Below, piece after piece: positions 37,298 through 46,639 of a DNA stretch of 64,000 nt. Numbering within the stretch: position 1 is the first letter of the stretch; each line of letters begins with the position of its first letter. This stretch comes from JASMHC01 sp964453855 (GTDB lineage: Bacteria; Pseudomonadota; Alphaproteobacteria; Rhodobacterales; Rhodobacteraceae). A program made the position numbers and the translations under genes. The notes below the pieces were generated by a model, which saw only the letters and a list, made by a program, of their open reading frames with translations, did not search any database and had not been told where the DNA came from. The DNA lies in the NCBI GenBank assembly GCA_964453855.1, contig CAYVRN010000004.1, forward strand, positions 1 through 64,000. The letters are read 5' to 3'.

Positions 37298-38284
37298 ATG
37301 GCAGACGGTATTATCGACAGCAACGCACGCCCGACCGAGGACATTCACGTCCGCGACGTGTTTGGCATTGATACGGACATGGTTGTAAAGGGTTTTGCAG
37401 AAGGTTCCGACCGCGTGCCCGAGATTGACCCGACCTATAAGTTCGATCCCGATACCACGCTGGCCATTCTGGCAGGCTTCTCGCACAACCGTCGCGTGAT
37501 GATCCAAGGCTATCACGGCACAGGGAAATCGACCCATATCGAACAGGTCGCCGCCCGCCTGAACTGGCCTGCGGTCCGTGTGAACCTGGATAGCCACATC
37601 AGCCGGATCGACCTGATCGGGAAAGACGCGATCAAATTGCGAGACGGAAAGCAGGTCACCGAATTTCACGAAGGTATCCTGCCATGGGCGCTGCGAAACC
37701 CAGTGGCCATCGTCTTTGACGAATACGATGCAGGCCGCGCAGACGTGATGTTCGTGATCCAGCGTGTTCTGGAACACGACGGCAAATTGACCCTGCTGGA
37801 CCAGAACGAAATCATCACCCCGCACAAGCACTTCCGACTGTTTGCAACGGCGAACACCGTTGGTTTGGGGGATACAACCGGCCTTTATCACGGCACCCAG
37901 CAGATCAACCAAGCGCAGATGGACCGCTGGTCGCTTGTCGCCACGCTGAATTACCTAAGCCACGACGCCGAAACGATGATCGTTTTGGGCAAGGCGCCGC
38001 ATTACAACACCGAGAAAGGCCGCGACATTGTCAGCCGCATGGTGACCGTCGCCGACCTGACCCGGACAGCCTTTATGAACGGCGATCTGTCGACCGTTAT
38101 GTCGCCGCGGACGGTGATCAACTGGGCTGCAAACGCCGAGATTTTCCGCAATGTGGGCTATGCATTCCGCCTGTCGTTCCTGAACAAATGCGATGAGTTA
38201 GAGCGTCAGACCGTGGCCGAGTTCTATCAGCGTCTGTTTGACGAGGAACTGCCTGAAAGCGCCGCCAGCGCGAGCTTGGGATGA
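37298..38284 (+). CDS. cobS: Aerobic cobaltochelatase subunit CobS
   Basis: A 328-residue AAA+ ATPase subunit of the CobNST chelatase, which inserts cobalt into hydrogenobyrinic acid diamide in aerobic cobalamin synthesis. Walker A is GYHGTGKSTHIEQ, Walker B NPVAIVFDEYDAG, with sensor residues in LFATANTVGLGD. Start at 37298 has GAAGGTAGAG upstream and gives the usual family length; the frame is open to 37199. cobT follows after about 96 bases that hold a dispersed repeat; cobN is not in the window. Confidence 0.96.
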   Translation: MADGIIDSNARPTEDIHVRDVFGIDTDMVVKGFAEGSDRVPEIDPTYKFDPDTTLAILAGFSHNRRVMIQGYHGTGKSTHIEQVAARLNWPAVRVNLDSHISRIDLIGKDAIKLRDGKQVTEFHEGILPWALRNPVAIVFDEYDAGRADVMFVIQRVLEHDGKLTLLDQNEIITPHKHFRLFATANTVGLGDTTGLYHGTQQINQAQMDRWSLVATLNYLSHDAETMIVLGKAPHYNTEKGRDIVSRMVTVADLTRTAFMNGDLSTVMSPRTVINWAANAEIFRNVGYAFRLSFLNKCDELERQTVAEFYQRLFDEELPESAASASLG

Positions 38285-38317
38285 TCCGGTTTCGGCGCCT
38301 TGTGGGCGCCGACCGAA

Positions 38318-38360
38318 GCGGGGGCCAGCCCCCGCACCCCCGGAGTATTTTTGGAAAGAT
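38318..38360 (+). repeat. Dispersed 3' element with hairpin, between cobS and cobT
   Basis: GCGGGGGC-CA-GCCCCCGC hairpin, then CCCCCGGAGTATTTTTGG and AAAGATGAAAG. This is the fullest copy of the element, between cobS and cobT in their sense direction. Downstream of it a nine-codon frame from the ATG at 38359 ends across the cobT start; I do not call it a gene. Confidence 0.72.
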
Positions 38361-38380
38361 GAAAGCTAAGGGAGCGTGCA

Positions 38381-40258
38381 ATGTCTAAACCGAGCGACAA
38401 TCCAGCCGATCCCTTTAAAAAGGCGCTGGCCGAAGCGACCAAGGTTTTGGCCAATGATTCAGACCTGTCGGTCAGTTATACTGTAGACCCGGCCGGGATC
38501 AGCGGCGATGCGATGCGGTTACCGCAGGTCAGCCGACGCATGACCCGCGACGAGGTCCTTTTGGCCCGCGGTACTGCTGACGCTCTGGCAATGCAGCGCA
38601 AGTATCACGACGATGCGCTGCACGCACGCTATGCCCCACCGGGGCAAATGGCGCGCGATATTTATGAAGCCATGGAAGTGGCCAGATGCGAAGCGATCGG
38701 CGCGCGTCACATGCCCGGAACGGCCACGAATATCGATGCCAAGATTGGCGCGGATGCCGCACGTCGTGGATATGCACAGGTCAGCGACCGCGCCGAAGTA
38801 CCTTTGTCAGTAGCCGCAGGTTATCTGGTACGCCATTTGGCAACGGGTCGTGCTTTGCCAGCCGGTGCTGATAATGTCATGGACCTTTGGCGCGGCTTTA
38901 TCGAGGAACAGGCAGGCGGCACGCTTGAAGGCCTGAACGACATGCTTTCCGATCAGGCTGGCTTTGCTAAATTTGCCCGTCAGGTAATCGACGATCTGGG
39001 TTATGGCGATCAGTTGGGCGATGACCCTGACGACATCGATGACGAGCAGGAAGATCAGGCCGAGGAAGACGCTGAAGAGCAGGACGATCCCGACAGCCAA
39101 GGAAACGAGGACAGCGACGAGAGCGAAGCCGAGGCCGATCCCGAGCAGTCTCAGGAACAGCAGCAGGACGCGACCGAGGCCCATGTAAGCATGGACGAGG
39201 ACGCCGAGGACGACATGTCGGATGAAACCGAGATGCCCGACGGGGAAGCGCCCCTGGAACCGCCTCCACCTGCGCCGCATTCGGACGCTGATCCGAATTA
39301 CACCGTGTTTACCACTGACTTCGACGAGGAAATACTGGCCGAAGAGCTGGCTGAACCCGTCGAGCTAGAGCGTTTGCGGGCCTATTTGGATCAGCAGTTG
39401 GAACCCTTGAAGGGGGCCGTCAGCCGCTTGGCGAACAAATTGCAGCGTCGCCTACAGGCGCAGCAGAACCGCAGTTGGGAGTTCGACAAGGAAGAAGGCA
39501 TTCTGGATGCCGGACGACTGGCCCGCGTGGTGGCGAACCCGACGACCCCGCTGTCTTTCAAGTGGGAAAAGGACATGGAGTTCCGCGATACCGTGGTCAC
39601 CCTGCTATTGGACAACTCGGGGTCGATGCGGGGCCGTCCGATTTCGATCGCAGCGATTTGCGCCGATGTTCTGGCCCGTACTCTTGAGCGTTGCAACGTC
39701 AAGGTCGAGATCCTTGGCTTTACCACCCGCGCGTGGAAAGGCGGGCAAAGCCGCGAGAACTGGCTGAATGGCGGACGTCCACAGCAACCGGGACGTCTGA
39801 ATGATCTGCGCCATATCGTTTATAAAGGGGCCGATGCTCCTTGGCGGCGGGCGCGTCCGAACCTTGGCCTGATGATGAAAGAAGGCTTGCTGAAAGAAAA
39901 CATCGACGGCGAGGCGCTGGAATGGGCGCACAAGCGCATGTTGGCGCGACCCGAGCAGCGCAAAATCCTTATGGTGATTTCCGACGGGGCACCGGTGGAT
40001 GACAGTACGCTTTCGGTGAACCCTGCGAATTATCTTGAAAAACACCTGCGCGATGTGATCGCCATGGTCGAAAAGCGCAAAATGGTTGAGTTGCTGGCCA
40101 TCGGGATCGGGCACGATGTAACGCGCTATTATGAACGCGCTGTGACGATCACCGATGTGGAGCAGCTTGCCGGCGCAATGACCGAGCAACTGGCAGGTCT
40201 GTTTGACAGCGATCCGCGTGCAAGAGCGCGGGTGATGGGGATCAAGCGGGCGATGTAA
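38381..40258 (+). CDS. cobT: Aerobic cobaltochelatase subunit CobT
   Basis: A 625-residue CobT. The N-terminal region is globular; a very acidic stretch (about residues 210-310, rich in Asp, Glu and Gln) separates it from a C-terminal von Willebrand A domain with the MIDAS motif DNSGSMRG and VISDGAPVDD. It forms the ring complex with CobS that drives CobN. Order and spacing after cobS are typical. A dispersed element follows the stop. Confidence 0.96.
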   Translation: MSKPSDNPADPFKKALAEATKVLANDSDLSVSYTVDPAGISGDAMRLPQVSRRMTRDEVLLARGTADALAMQRKYHDDALHARYAPPGQMARDIYEAMEVARCEAIGARHMPGTATNIDAKIGADAARRGYAQVSDRAEVPLSVAAGYLVRHLATGRALPAGADNVMDLWRGFIEEQAGGTLEGLNDMLSDQAGFAKFARQVIDDLGYGDQLGDDPDDIDDEQEDQAEEDAEEQDDPDSQGNEDSDESEAEADPEQSQEQQQDATEAHVSMDEDAEDDMSDETEMPDGEAPLEPPPPAPHSDADPNYTVFTTDFDEEILAEELAEPVELERLRAYLDQQLEPLKGAVSRLANKLQRRLQAQQNRSWEFDKEEGILDAGRLARVVANPTTPLSFKWEKDMEFRDTVVTLLLDNSGSMRGRPISIAAICADVLARTLERCNVKVEILGFTTRAWKGGQSRENWLNGGRPQQPGRLNDLRHIVYKGADAPWRRARPNLGLMMKEGLLKENIDGEALEWAHKRMLARPEQRKILMVISDGAPVDDSTLSVNPANYLEKHLRDVIAMVEKRKMVELLAIGIGHDVTRYYERAVTITDVEQLAGAMTEQLAGLFDSDPRARARVMGIKRAM

Positions 40259-40283
40259 GCTTTGCTGGCGCCGGTGGTGTTTT

Positions 40284-40306
40284 TGAGTATTTTAGCCAAG
40301 AAGAAA
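40284..40306 (+). repeat. Dispersed 3' element, short copy after cobT
   Basis: GAGTATTTTAGCCAAGAAGAAA, lacking the CCCC part. It sits 26 bases after the cobT stop and 33 before the next start, in the sense direction of both. Confidence 0.55.
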
Positions 40307-40338
40307 CAGGGGACGCACCCCTGAACAGGAGGGGCATG

Positions 40339-42126
40339 ATGCTGCAATCTTATGAAGTAACGTCGGATCCGGCGGCTGGCGTTGATCGGCTGACGCGTTT
40401 GCGTGGCGCGTTGATTGCCGAGGGCCTGGACGGGTTTCTGGTCCCGCGGGCGGATGCGCATCAGGGCGAATATGTCGCTGCGCGTGACGAGCGTTTGGGC
40501 TGGTTGACGGGATTTACGGGATCAGCGGGATTTTGTGCCGCTTTGGCCGACGTTGCTGGCGTCTTCGTAGACGGGCGCTACCGCGTTCAGGTGCGCGAAC
40601 AGGTGGCGGATGTCTATACCCCTGTGAACTGGCCCGAGGTGCAATTGGGCGACTGGTTGCAAGAGCATCTGCCCAACGGGGGTATCGTCGGGTTTGATCC
40701 TTGGCTTTATTCGGTGGCGCAGATTGAACAGTTGCGAAGCCAGCTGGACGACAGCGGGATAGAGGTGCGGGAAAGCCGCAATCTGGTGGATGCGATCTGG
40801 GAGGATCAACCCGAGGGCCCGTGCGAGCCGGTGTTTGCCCATCCTTTGGAATTTGCCGGAGAGAGCCATGCAGACAAACGCGCACGGCTGGCCGAAGGAT
40901 TGCGCACCGCCGGTCAGGCGGCGGCTTTGATCACCCTGCCAGACTCGATCATGTGGCTTTTGAACATTCGCGGCGCAGATATTCCGCGCAATCCGGTGGC
41001 GCACGGGTTTGCTGTATTGCATGCAGACGCCTCGGTGGATTTGTACATGGATGCGGCCAAGTTGGGCGCAGTTGGTGATCACTTGGGCGACGAGGTGCGG
41101 GTGCATACTCAGGGCGCGTTTCTTGGCGACGTCGCCAATCTAACGGGCAAGATTGCCGCCGATAAAGGCACCCTGCCCGTCCGTGTGGCAGACGCCTGTA
41201 CAGGTGAACTGGTCTGGGCCGGTGACCCTTGCGTCATGCCGAAGGCCTGCAAGAACCCTGTTGAAATTCAAGGTATGGTGGATGCCCATCTGCGCGATGC
41301 GGTGGCCATGTGTGAATTTTTGGCTTGGGTGGATGATCAACCGGCGGGAAGCCTGACCGAAATCAGCGTGGCAACAAAGCTTGAGGGTTTCCGGCGCTCG
41401 GTCGGGCAGTTGCACGATATCAGCTTTGAGACGATCTCGGCCACGGGTCCGCATGGGGCGCTGCCGCATTACCGTGTGAGCACCGACAGCAATCTGACGG
41501 TCGAGGACGGGCATTTGTTGCTGGTCGATAGCGGCGGGCAGTATCCGGATGGCACGACTGACATCACGCGCACGATGGCGGTCGGAACGCCAACGGACGA
41601 GCAGCGCGATTGCTTCACACGCGTGCTTCAGGGGATGGTCAACATTCACCGCGCACGGTTCCCCCGCGGCCTATCGGGGCGTGATCTGGATGCCTTGGCA
41701 CGGTTCCCGCTGTGGTGTGCGGGCAAGGACTATGACCACGGCACGGGCCACGGGGTGGGTGCGTTTCTAAGCGTACACGAAGGTCCGCAGCGGATTTCGC
41801 GGATATCCGAGGTGAAACTGCAAGAGGGCATGATCCTGTCCAATGAACCGGGGTATTACCGAGAAGGGGCCTTTGGTATCCGCATTGAAAACCTGATTGT
41901 TGTAGAGCAAGCCGAGGCGCTTGAAGGCGCGGATGATCGCGACATGCTGGGCTTTATGAACCTGACTTGGGTGCCGATTGACCGGCGTTTGATCGACACG
42001 TCTTTGTTGTCACAAGCCGAGGTCAATTGGATCAATACCTACCATGCCACCGTGCGCGACAAGATATCACCGCAACTTGGCGAAAAAGCTGCTATATGGT
42101 TGACCTCTGCTACAGCGCCTTTGTGA
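40339..42126 (+). CDS. Aminopeptidase P family metallopeptidase (M24)
   Basis: A 595-residue aminopeptidase P with two creatinase N-domains (LRGALIAEGLDGFLVPRADAHQGEY; second at about 160-310) and a catalytic pita-bread domain. All five metal ligands are seen: two Asp in VDSGGQYPDGTTDITRTM, His in GTGHGVGAFLSVHEGP, and two Glu in LSNEPGYYREGAFGIRIENL. It removes N-terminal residues before proline in the cytoplasm. AGGAGGGGC lies before the ATGs at 40336/40339; the exact one is uncertain. It contrasts with the ligand-less M24 homologue at 42.5 kb. Confidence 0.94.
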   Translation: MLQSYEVTSDPAAGVDRLTRLRGALIAEGLDGFLVPRADAHQGEYVAARDERLGWLTGFTGSAGFCAALADVAGVFVDGRYRVQVREQVADVYTPVNWPEVQLGDWLQEHLPNGGIVGFDPWLYSVAQIEQLRSQLDDSGIEVRESRNLVDAIWEDQPEGPCEPVFAHPLEFAGESHADKRARLAEGLRTAGQAAALITLPDSIMWLLNIRGADIPRNPVAHGFAVLHADASVDLYMDAAKLGAVGDHLGDEVRVHTQGAFLGDVANLTGKIAADKGTLPVRVADACTGELVWAGDPCVMPKACKNPVEIQGMVDAHLRDAVAMCEFLAWVDDQPAGSLTEISVATKLEGFRRSVGQLHDISFETISATGPHGALPHYRVSTDSNLTVEDGHLLLVDSGGQYPDGTTDITRTMAVGTPTDEQRDCFTRVLQGMVNIHRARFPRGLSGRDLDALARFPLWCAGKDYDHGTGHGVGAFLSVHEGPQRISRISEVKLQEGMILSNEPGYYREGAFGIRIENLIVVEQAEALEGADDRDMLGFMNLTWVPIDRRLIDTSLLSQAEVNWINTYHATVRDKISPQLGEKAAIWLTSATAPL

Positions 42127-42186
42127 TACGGAACTGTTGCATTACTGGTCTATCAAAGACCGGAAGTGACGAGAGAGGAAGACAAG

Positions 42187-42531
42187 ATGACCAAAATGAT
42201 CCGTATTCGCAAAGCTGATGGCAATTGGGCTGTGCGCGCCGCTGGCGCTGTGATTGCAGAAAGCGCGAACGCGCTTGAGCTGAGCGAAGAGGGATACGAC
42301 GAGGTGATCTATTTCCCACGCGAGGATGTGGCAATGGCCGTTCTGGATAAGACAGATCATGCCACCACCTGCCCGCACAAGGGCAACGCCACACATTATG
42401 ATATTGTCGGCACAAACCGCACGGTGAAAAATGGCGCGTGGTCTTATGAAGCACCGGTGGAACAGGTGGCGGAAATCGCCGGCCACATTGCGTTTTACGC
42501 AGGCGAATACGTCAAGGTCGAACAGCTTTAA
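42187..42531 (+). CDS. DUF427 family protein
   Basis: A 114-residue DUF427 protein. Visible are VRAAGAVIAESANALEL, VIYFPREDVAM, the characteristic TTCPHKGNATHYDI and a C-terminal IAFYAGEYVKVE. The family folds as a small beta-barrel and its biochemical role is unknown. GAGAGGAAG supports the ATG at 42187 over an earlier in-frame start. It follows the aminopeptidase gene by 60 bases; 11 bases separate its stop from the convergent M24-like gene. Confidence 0.9.
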   Translation: MTKMIRIRKADGNWAVRAAGAVIAESANALELSEEGYDEVIYFPREDVAMAVLDKTDHATTCPHKGNATHYDIVGTNRTVKNGAWSYEAPVEQVAEIAGHIAFYAGEYVKVEQL

Positions 42532-42542
42532 GCCAAGCCGCG

Positions 42543-43697
42543 TTACAATATGACGTCATCCAGCTCTTTCGGGTGATGGGTGACAGGTTCATAGCCGTTT
42601 TCTGTGATGATAAAGCTGTCGCCAACCTGAGCGCGGAATGTTTCTACCGAGACCGACCCATCCACAGCCAGAACCATACCCGGTTGCAAGATGGTTTTAT
42701 CGCCTGTTACCAGCTGTGGTTTTTCCAAAAAACTGAACCCGGTCGCTCGTCCGCAGCGAAAGGGGTATTCGTACCCCGCCCCTTGAATGACCTTGGCATA
42801 CGCAGCATGCACGCTTTCCGCGGTTACTCCGGGGCGCAGGGCATCCAGCGCGGCCTGTTGGCTTTCCAAAGCCACCTTGTAAACATCGGCCTGCTTCGGA
42901 TCTGCCATCTCTCCGATCCAGAAAGTCCGGTCAAAACCCAGCTTGAAGCGGTGGAAATTCGTCATACCGCAAAAGCACAAAAAAACAGGTTCTCCGTGGC
43001 GCATGACTCGGGTGCTGGCGCGGTGGTGGGTTTTGGTGATCGTGTCACCCGAGGCCATGATTTGCAGAAAGTGCGTGTTTGGGGACATGTCCGCATCTGT
43101 GTAATGCGCTGACAGCAGTTCGGCGGCTTTGCGGGTACCCGCCTGAGATGTCGCCAAGGCAACTTCATATTCAGCCACACCATCACCTATCGCCGCGCGG
43201 CCTGCCTGCATCATCGCCGTGGCAACCTCTCCGGCGTGGCGGGCCAGTTGTAGCTCTTCGGCTGATTTGATCATCCGCATATCCGCAAGAATCGGCGTGA
43301 CCGTGGTTTGGGCGTTGCGTGTGACCAGATCATCCACATAGGCACGCACGACTGGGGGCATGTGATCCGGCTCAACCCCAACCGTGCTTGCCCCCTGAAC
43401 AGAAGCGGGAAGATGCTCTCGCCATTCTGTTCCCATACCGTCATTCCAGGCCGAGATGCGGTCGACCTGTGCATTGGCCCGCGCAGTGTTCAGGTCGATT
43501 GACGGCGTAATTAGGTGGCTATCGCCGTCGCACGGCACCACAAGGATCGTCGGGCGCCCGAACTCCATATGCAAATAGTCGTAATAGCCAGTCAGGTAAT
43601 AGACGTTGTCATCGTCGGTGATCAGCGCGACATCAATTCCGCCCTTTGCCATCCGTTGGCGCAGTGTCCGCATCCGGTGTTCAAACAAACTGCTCAT
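42543..43697 (-). CDS. M24-fold (creatinase-like) hydrolase lacking metal ligands
   Basis: A 384-residue protein with the creatinase N-domain (MRTLRQRMAKGGIDVALITDDDNVYYLTGYYDY) and a C-terminal pita-bread domain. By eye the five M24 metal ligands are all missing: the first Asp position reads FLCFCG, the second LGFDRTFWIG, the His region GRATGFSFLE, and the Glu positions VLAVDGS and QVGDSF. Creatinase and relatives work without metal, so it may cleave a non-peptide C-N bond. The ATG at 43697 overlaps the stop of the M20 amidohydrolase gene (ATGA), so the two act in one pathway. Substrate unknown; ectoine- or creatine-like amides are guesses. Confidence 0.8.
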   Translation of the reverse strand: MSSLFEHRMRTLRQRMAKGGIDVALITDDDNVYYLTGYYDYLHMEFGRPTILVVPCDGDSHLITPSIDLNTARANAQVDRISAWNDGMGTEWREHLPASVQGASTVGVEPDHMPPVVRAYVDDLVTRNAQTTVTPILADMRMIKSAEELQLARHAGEVATAMMQAGRAAIGDGVAEYEVALATSQAGTRKAAELLSAHYTDADMSPNTHFLQIMASGDTITKTHHRASTRVMRHGEPVFLCFCGMTNFHRFKLGFDRTFWIGEMADPKQADVYKVALESQQAALDALRPGVTAESVHAAYAKVIQGAGYEYPFRCGRATGFSFLEKPQLVTGDKTILQPGMVLAVDGSVSVETFRAQVGDSFIITENGYEPVTHHPKELDDVIL

Positions 43698-44833
43698 GCG
43701 GTATTCCCCTTTCTTGGCAGGCGGTCTTTGACCAGTTCGCTCCATAGTGAAACCCCAATGGGCAGCAGGTTGTCGTTAAAATCATAGTCATCTGAATGTA
43801 ACGGCTGACCATTTTCGCCATCCTCTCCATTGCCCAACAGCAGAAAACACCCGGGAACAGCAGCACTGAAATGGGCGAAGTCTTCGGAAAAACTCATCGG
43901 TTGGCGGTCGGGGATTGACGCAAGACCTGCCGCCCGCGCCGCGCGATCCACAGCTGCAACGGGTTCTGGCGCATTAATGGTTTCGATGAACTCGGTGTTG
44001 AAGGAGACCTCGATGTTAACGCCGTGCGCTTGGGCGATCCCGCTGGCGATCTGGCGCATGAAGGTCTCGATGCTGTTACGATCTTCGGGACTGCGCGCGC
44101 GGACGTCGCCTTTTAAGGTCGCGTTTCCGGGCAAAACATTGCGCTGCCCGTCGGTCAGAAACTCGGTCACCGAAACAACGGCCCCCGCCCCCGGAGCCAG
44201 TTTGCGGGATACAATGGTTTGCAGAGCCTGCACAATCTCGGCACCGATGGTGATGGCATCGCGCCCCACCTGCGGCATCGAGGCGTGGCCGCCCTGCCCT
44301 TTGACGTGAATTTCAAACAGGCTTTCCGAGGAACAGATCAACCCCGGGCGGGTCGAGACCTGACCCAGCGGTGCACCGGGAAGATTGTGGATGGCATAGA
44401 CCTCTTCCATCGGAAAGCGTTCCAGAACCCCTTCGTCGATCATCGCTTTGGCACCAAGGCCGTGCTCTTCGTTGGGTTGGAAAATAAACACGACGGTCCC
44501 GTCAAATGCCGGATCTTGCGCCAATGCTTCGGCAGCCCCAATTAGCATGGTCATATGCCCGTCATGCCCGCAGGCGTGCATGACACCTGCGTGTTCGGAT
44601 ACATATCCGTGCGAGCTGGTTTCTCGGATCGGCAAAGCATCCATATCGGCCCGCAGACCAATCGCCCGATTGCCCGAACCCGCCCGCAGAATACCGACGA
44701 CGCCCACGCCTTCGTGCACTTCAAGACCCAGATCGCGCAGGATGGCAGCGACACGTGCCTTGGTGCGGGTTTCCTGAAACCCCAGTTCGGGATACTTGTG
44801 AAACTCTCGCCGGAGGTCTGTTAGGTGCAACAT
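43694..44833 (-). CDS. M20 family amidohydrolase (hippurate hydrolase-like)
   Basis: A 379-residue M20D amidohydrolase with LRREFHKYPELGFQE, GLRADMDALPI, MHACGHDGHMTMLIGAAEAL, FQPNEEHGLGAKAMI and SFSEDFAHFS, i.e. the dinuclear metal site appears complete. Members hydrolyse N-acyl amino acids and related amides in the cytoplasm. It is translationally coupled to the creatinase-like gene downstream and lies 73 bases after the ClC gene on the same strand; the gap contains a possible operator. Confidence 0.92.
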   Translation of the reverse strand: MLHLTDLRREFHKYPELGFQETRTKARVAAILRDLGLEVHEGVGVVGILRAGSGNRAIGLRADMDALPIRETSSHGYVSEHAGVMHACGHDGHMTMLIGAAEALAQDPAFDGTVVFIFQPNEEHGLGAKAMIDEGVLERFPMEEVYAIHNLPGAPLGQVSTRPGLICSSESLFEIHVKGQGGHASMPQVGRDAITIGAEIVQALQTIVSRKLAPGAGAVVSVTEFLTDGQRNVLPGNATLKGDVRARSPEDRNSIETFMRQIASGIAQAHGVNIEVSFNTEFIETINAPEPVAAVDRAARAAGLASIPDRQPMSFSEDFAHFSAAVPGCFLLLGNGEDGENGQPLHSDDYDFNDNLLPIGVSLWSELVKDRLPRKGNTA

Positions 44834-44873
44834 CGTAACCCTTTCGGTGCCATGGGCGATGGTTCGCCACTGG

Positions 44874-44893
44874 AACGATTTCCGGAAACGGTT
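44874..44893. promoter_or_regulatory. Candidate operator with TTTCCGGAAA core
   Basis: AACGATTTCCGGAAACGGTT is a 20-base inverted repeat with 8 of 10 arm matches and a perfect 10-base core, about 40 bases before the amidohydrolase start. It could bind a regulator of the M20/M24-like pair. No regulator gene adjoins. Confidence 0.3.
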
Positions 44894-44906
44894 TGAGATG
44901 CAAGCC

Positions 44907-46547
44907 TTAGGCGTGTTCTTCGCGGGCAGTGGCTGCCAAGGCGCGGTTATAGGCTTTCAAAGCCTCGACCTGATACAGAACCCCGACAACTTCCGGAGGG
45001 GCATCACCTGTGGCGGCGCGAACAACTGGTAAGAACTCGCATCCCGCAGCGTCAAAACTAGGCAGCGCATCGTCCAGCGTCATGCCTTGGCGCAAAGCAA
45101 AGCCAGATTTCAACAGCTCTTTCAGCCGGTCGCTGTCTTTGACGACGCACTGGTCGATCGGGGTCATGACGGACCGCACCGTGAACATTTGCAGCAAATA
45201 CGCCTGTGGTCCCGCCGCGATCTGAATATTGCGGCGCATGAGTTGCGTCAGAAAGAACGACTTGTGGTTCAGTGCCGCCGACACGGCTGTGGACATCGAC
45301 ACAGCCAGCAGAACCGCAAGTCCCGCTTGCCAGTCCCCTGTCATCTCAAAGACGATCATAATCGTAGAGAGCGGCGACCCCAGAACCGAAGCCGCCACAG
45401 CCCCCATGCCCGCAAAGGCATAAAGTGTTTCGCCCCCCGATGTAAACGCAGGGAAAGCGGCGACCGCAACGTAGCCGAAACTCAACCCCGTCAAAGCGCC
45501 GATCATCAACGAGGGGGAAAACACCCCACCACCCATGCGTCCGGCGATTGTGATGGTGACGGCAACGGCTTTGAAGATCGCAAAATTTAAAGCTTCCCAC
45601 CCGGGCAGTTCGCCTGTCAGCGCTTTGCTGGTGGTTTCATATCCGACGCCGATTATATGAGGATAAATCATTGCAAGATGCCCCAGCAACGCGCCTGCCA
45701 GCATGGGGCGAATCCAGATCGGCAGTCGCATCCCTGACTGCACGCGGTTTCCCCAGCTATCCGCATGATAGATCGCCATCATCAAAAGTGTCGCCACGAT
45801 CCCGCAAACGACGCCCAGCATCGCAAACGCAGGAAGCTCGATATAGAAATCGAGCGCTGTGGTGTTGGGCAAAGTGAACTCGGTCACATCGCCAAACCGC
45901 AAGCGGTTGATCACCGTTCCCGCGACCGAAGCAATGACCAAGGGCGCGAAAGAACGGATCGCAAAATGGCGCAGCACCACTTCTTGCGCGAAAATCGCCC
46001 CCGCAATAGGCGCGTTGAAACTGGCCGATACAGCCGCCGCTACTGCGCAGCCCATCAGATCGCGGCCTGTCACCCCGTCAAGTCGCGTGCGGGTAACGAT
46101 CCAGCTTGAGACCAGCGCCGCGATATGTACCACCGGCCCCTCGCGGCCCGACGATCCGCCTGTCGATAGTGTGATCAACGATGCAAGCGCGGAAACGACC
46201 CCCGCTTTATGCTCAAGTTTGCCATCCCGGATCGCGGCACCTTCGATCACATCGGCAACGCCCCTGACGCGCCCGTCGCGAATAGTGACCTGCATCAGAA
46301 TGCCTACCGCCAGACCGCCCAACGTGGGGATGCCGATAATCCAGTACCAGCCCAAAGACCGCACGAAGCTTTCGATCACTGTCAGATCGGGATTGCCGTA
46401 AAAAGTCGATTGCAGATTGGTAACAGCCAAACGGAACAGAACCGCCACGCTGCCCCCTGCAAGCCCGATAAGCAGCGCCAACACCCACAGCCGCGCAAGC
46501 CAAGTTGCCTGACGCCTTAGGTTTGCTGTATCAAATTCTCCTGCCAC
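44907..46547 (-). CDS. ClC-type chloride channel/antiporter with CBS-like C-terminus
   Basis: A 546-residue ClC membrane protein. The selectivity-filter motifs are present: GSSGREGPVVH (gating Glu), and GGGVFSPSLMIGA. The C-terminal roughly 105 residues (TVRSVMTPIDQCVVKDSD ... EFLPVVRA) form a CBS-like cytoplasmic domain. In the segment NAPIAGAIFAQEVVLRHF the position I align with the proton-transfer Glu of E. coli ClcA is Val, so channel-like behaviour is possible; that alignment was done by eye. It is transcribed toward the amidohydrolase pair. Confidence 0.9.
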   Translation of the reverse strand: MAGEFDTANLRRQATWLARLWVLALLIGLAGGSVAVLFRLAVTNLQSTFYGNPDLTVIESFVRSLGWYWIIGIPTLGGLAVGILMQVTIRDGRVRGVADVIEGAAIRDGKLEHKAGVVSALASLITLSTGGSSGREGPVVHIAALVSSWIVTRTRLDGVTGRDLMGCAVAAAVSASFNAPIAGAIFAQEVVLRHFAIRSFAPLVIASVAGTVINRLRFGDVTEFTLPNTTALDFYIELPAFAMLGVVCGIVATLLMMAIYHADSWGNRVQSGMRLPIWIRPMLAGALLGHLAMIYPHIIGVGYETTSKALTGELPGWEALNFAIFKAVAVTITIAGRMGGGVFSPSLMIGALTGLSFGYVAVAAFPAFTSGGETLYAFAGMGAVAASVLGSPLSTIMIVFEMTGDWQAGLAVLLAVSMSTAVSAALNHKSFFLTQLMRRNIQIAAGPQAYLLQMFTVRSVMTPIDQCVVKDSDRLKELLKSGFALRQGMTLDDALPSFDAAGCEFLPVVRAATGDAPPEVVGVLYQVEALKAYNRALAATAREEHA

Positions 46548-46639
46548 CCTGCATCCTTACGGGTCTTGTGTTTTCCTGATCGAACCCGTTTGATACGCGC
46601 CATGACGCGGCTTAGCGCCATATAACCGACGAGGATTCG

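Noticed and set aside
38359..38388. Nine-codon upstream frame ending across the cobT start
   Set aside because: It begins inside the AAGATGAA part of the dispersed element, and other copies of the element lack an ATG or an equivalent frame.
40339..43697. Calling both M24-fold genes and the M20 gene a single peptidase operon
   Set aside because: The aminopeptidase P gene is on the plus strand and convergent with the other two, with DUF427 in between; only the M20 and M24-like genes form a coupled pair.
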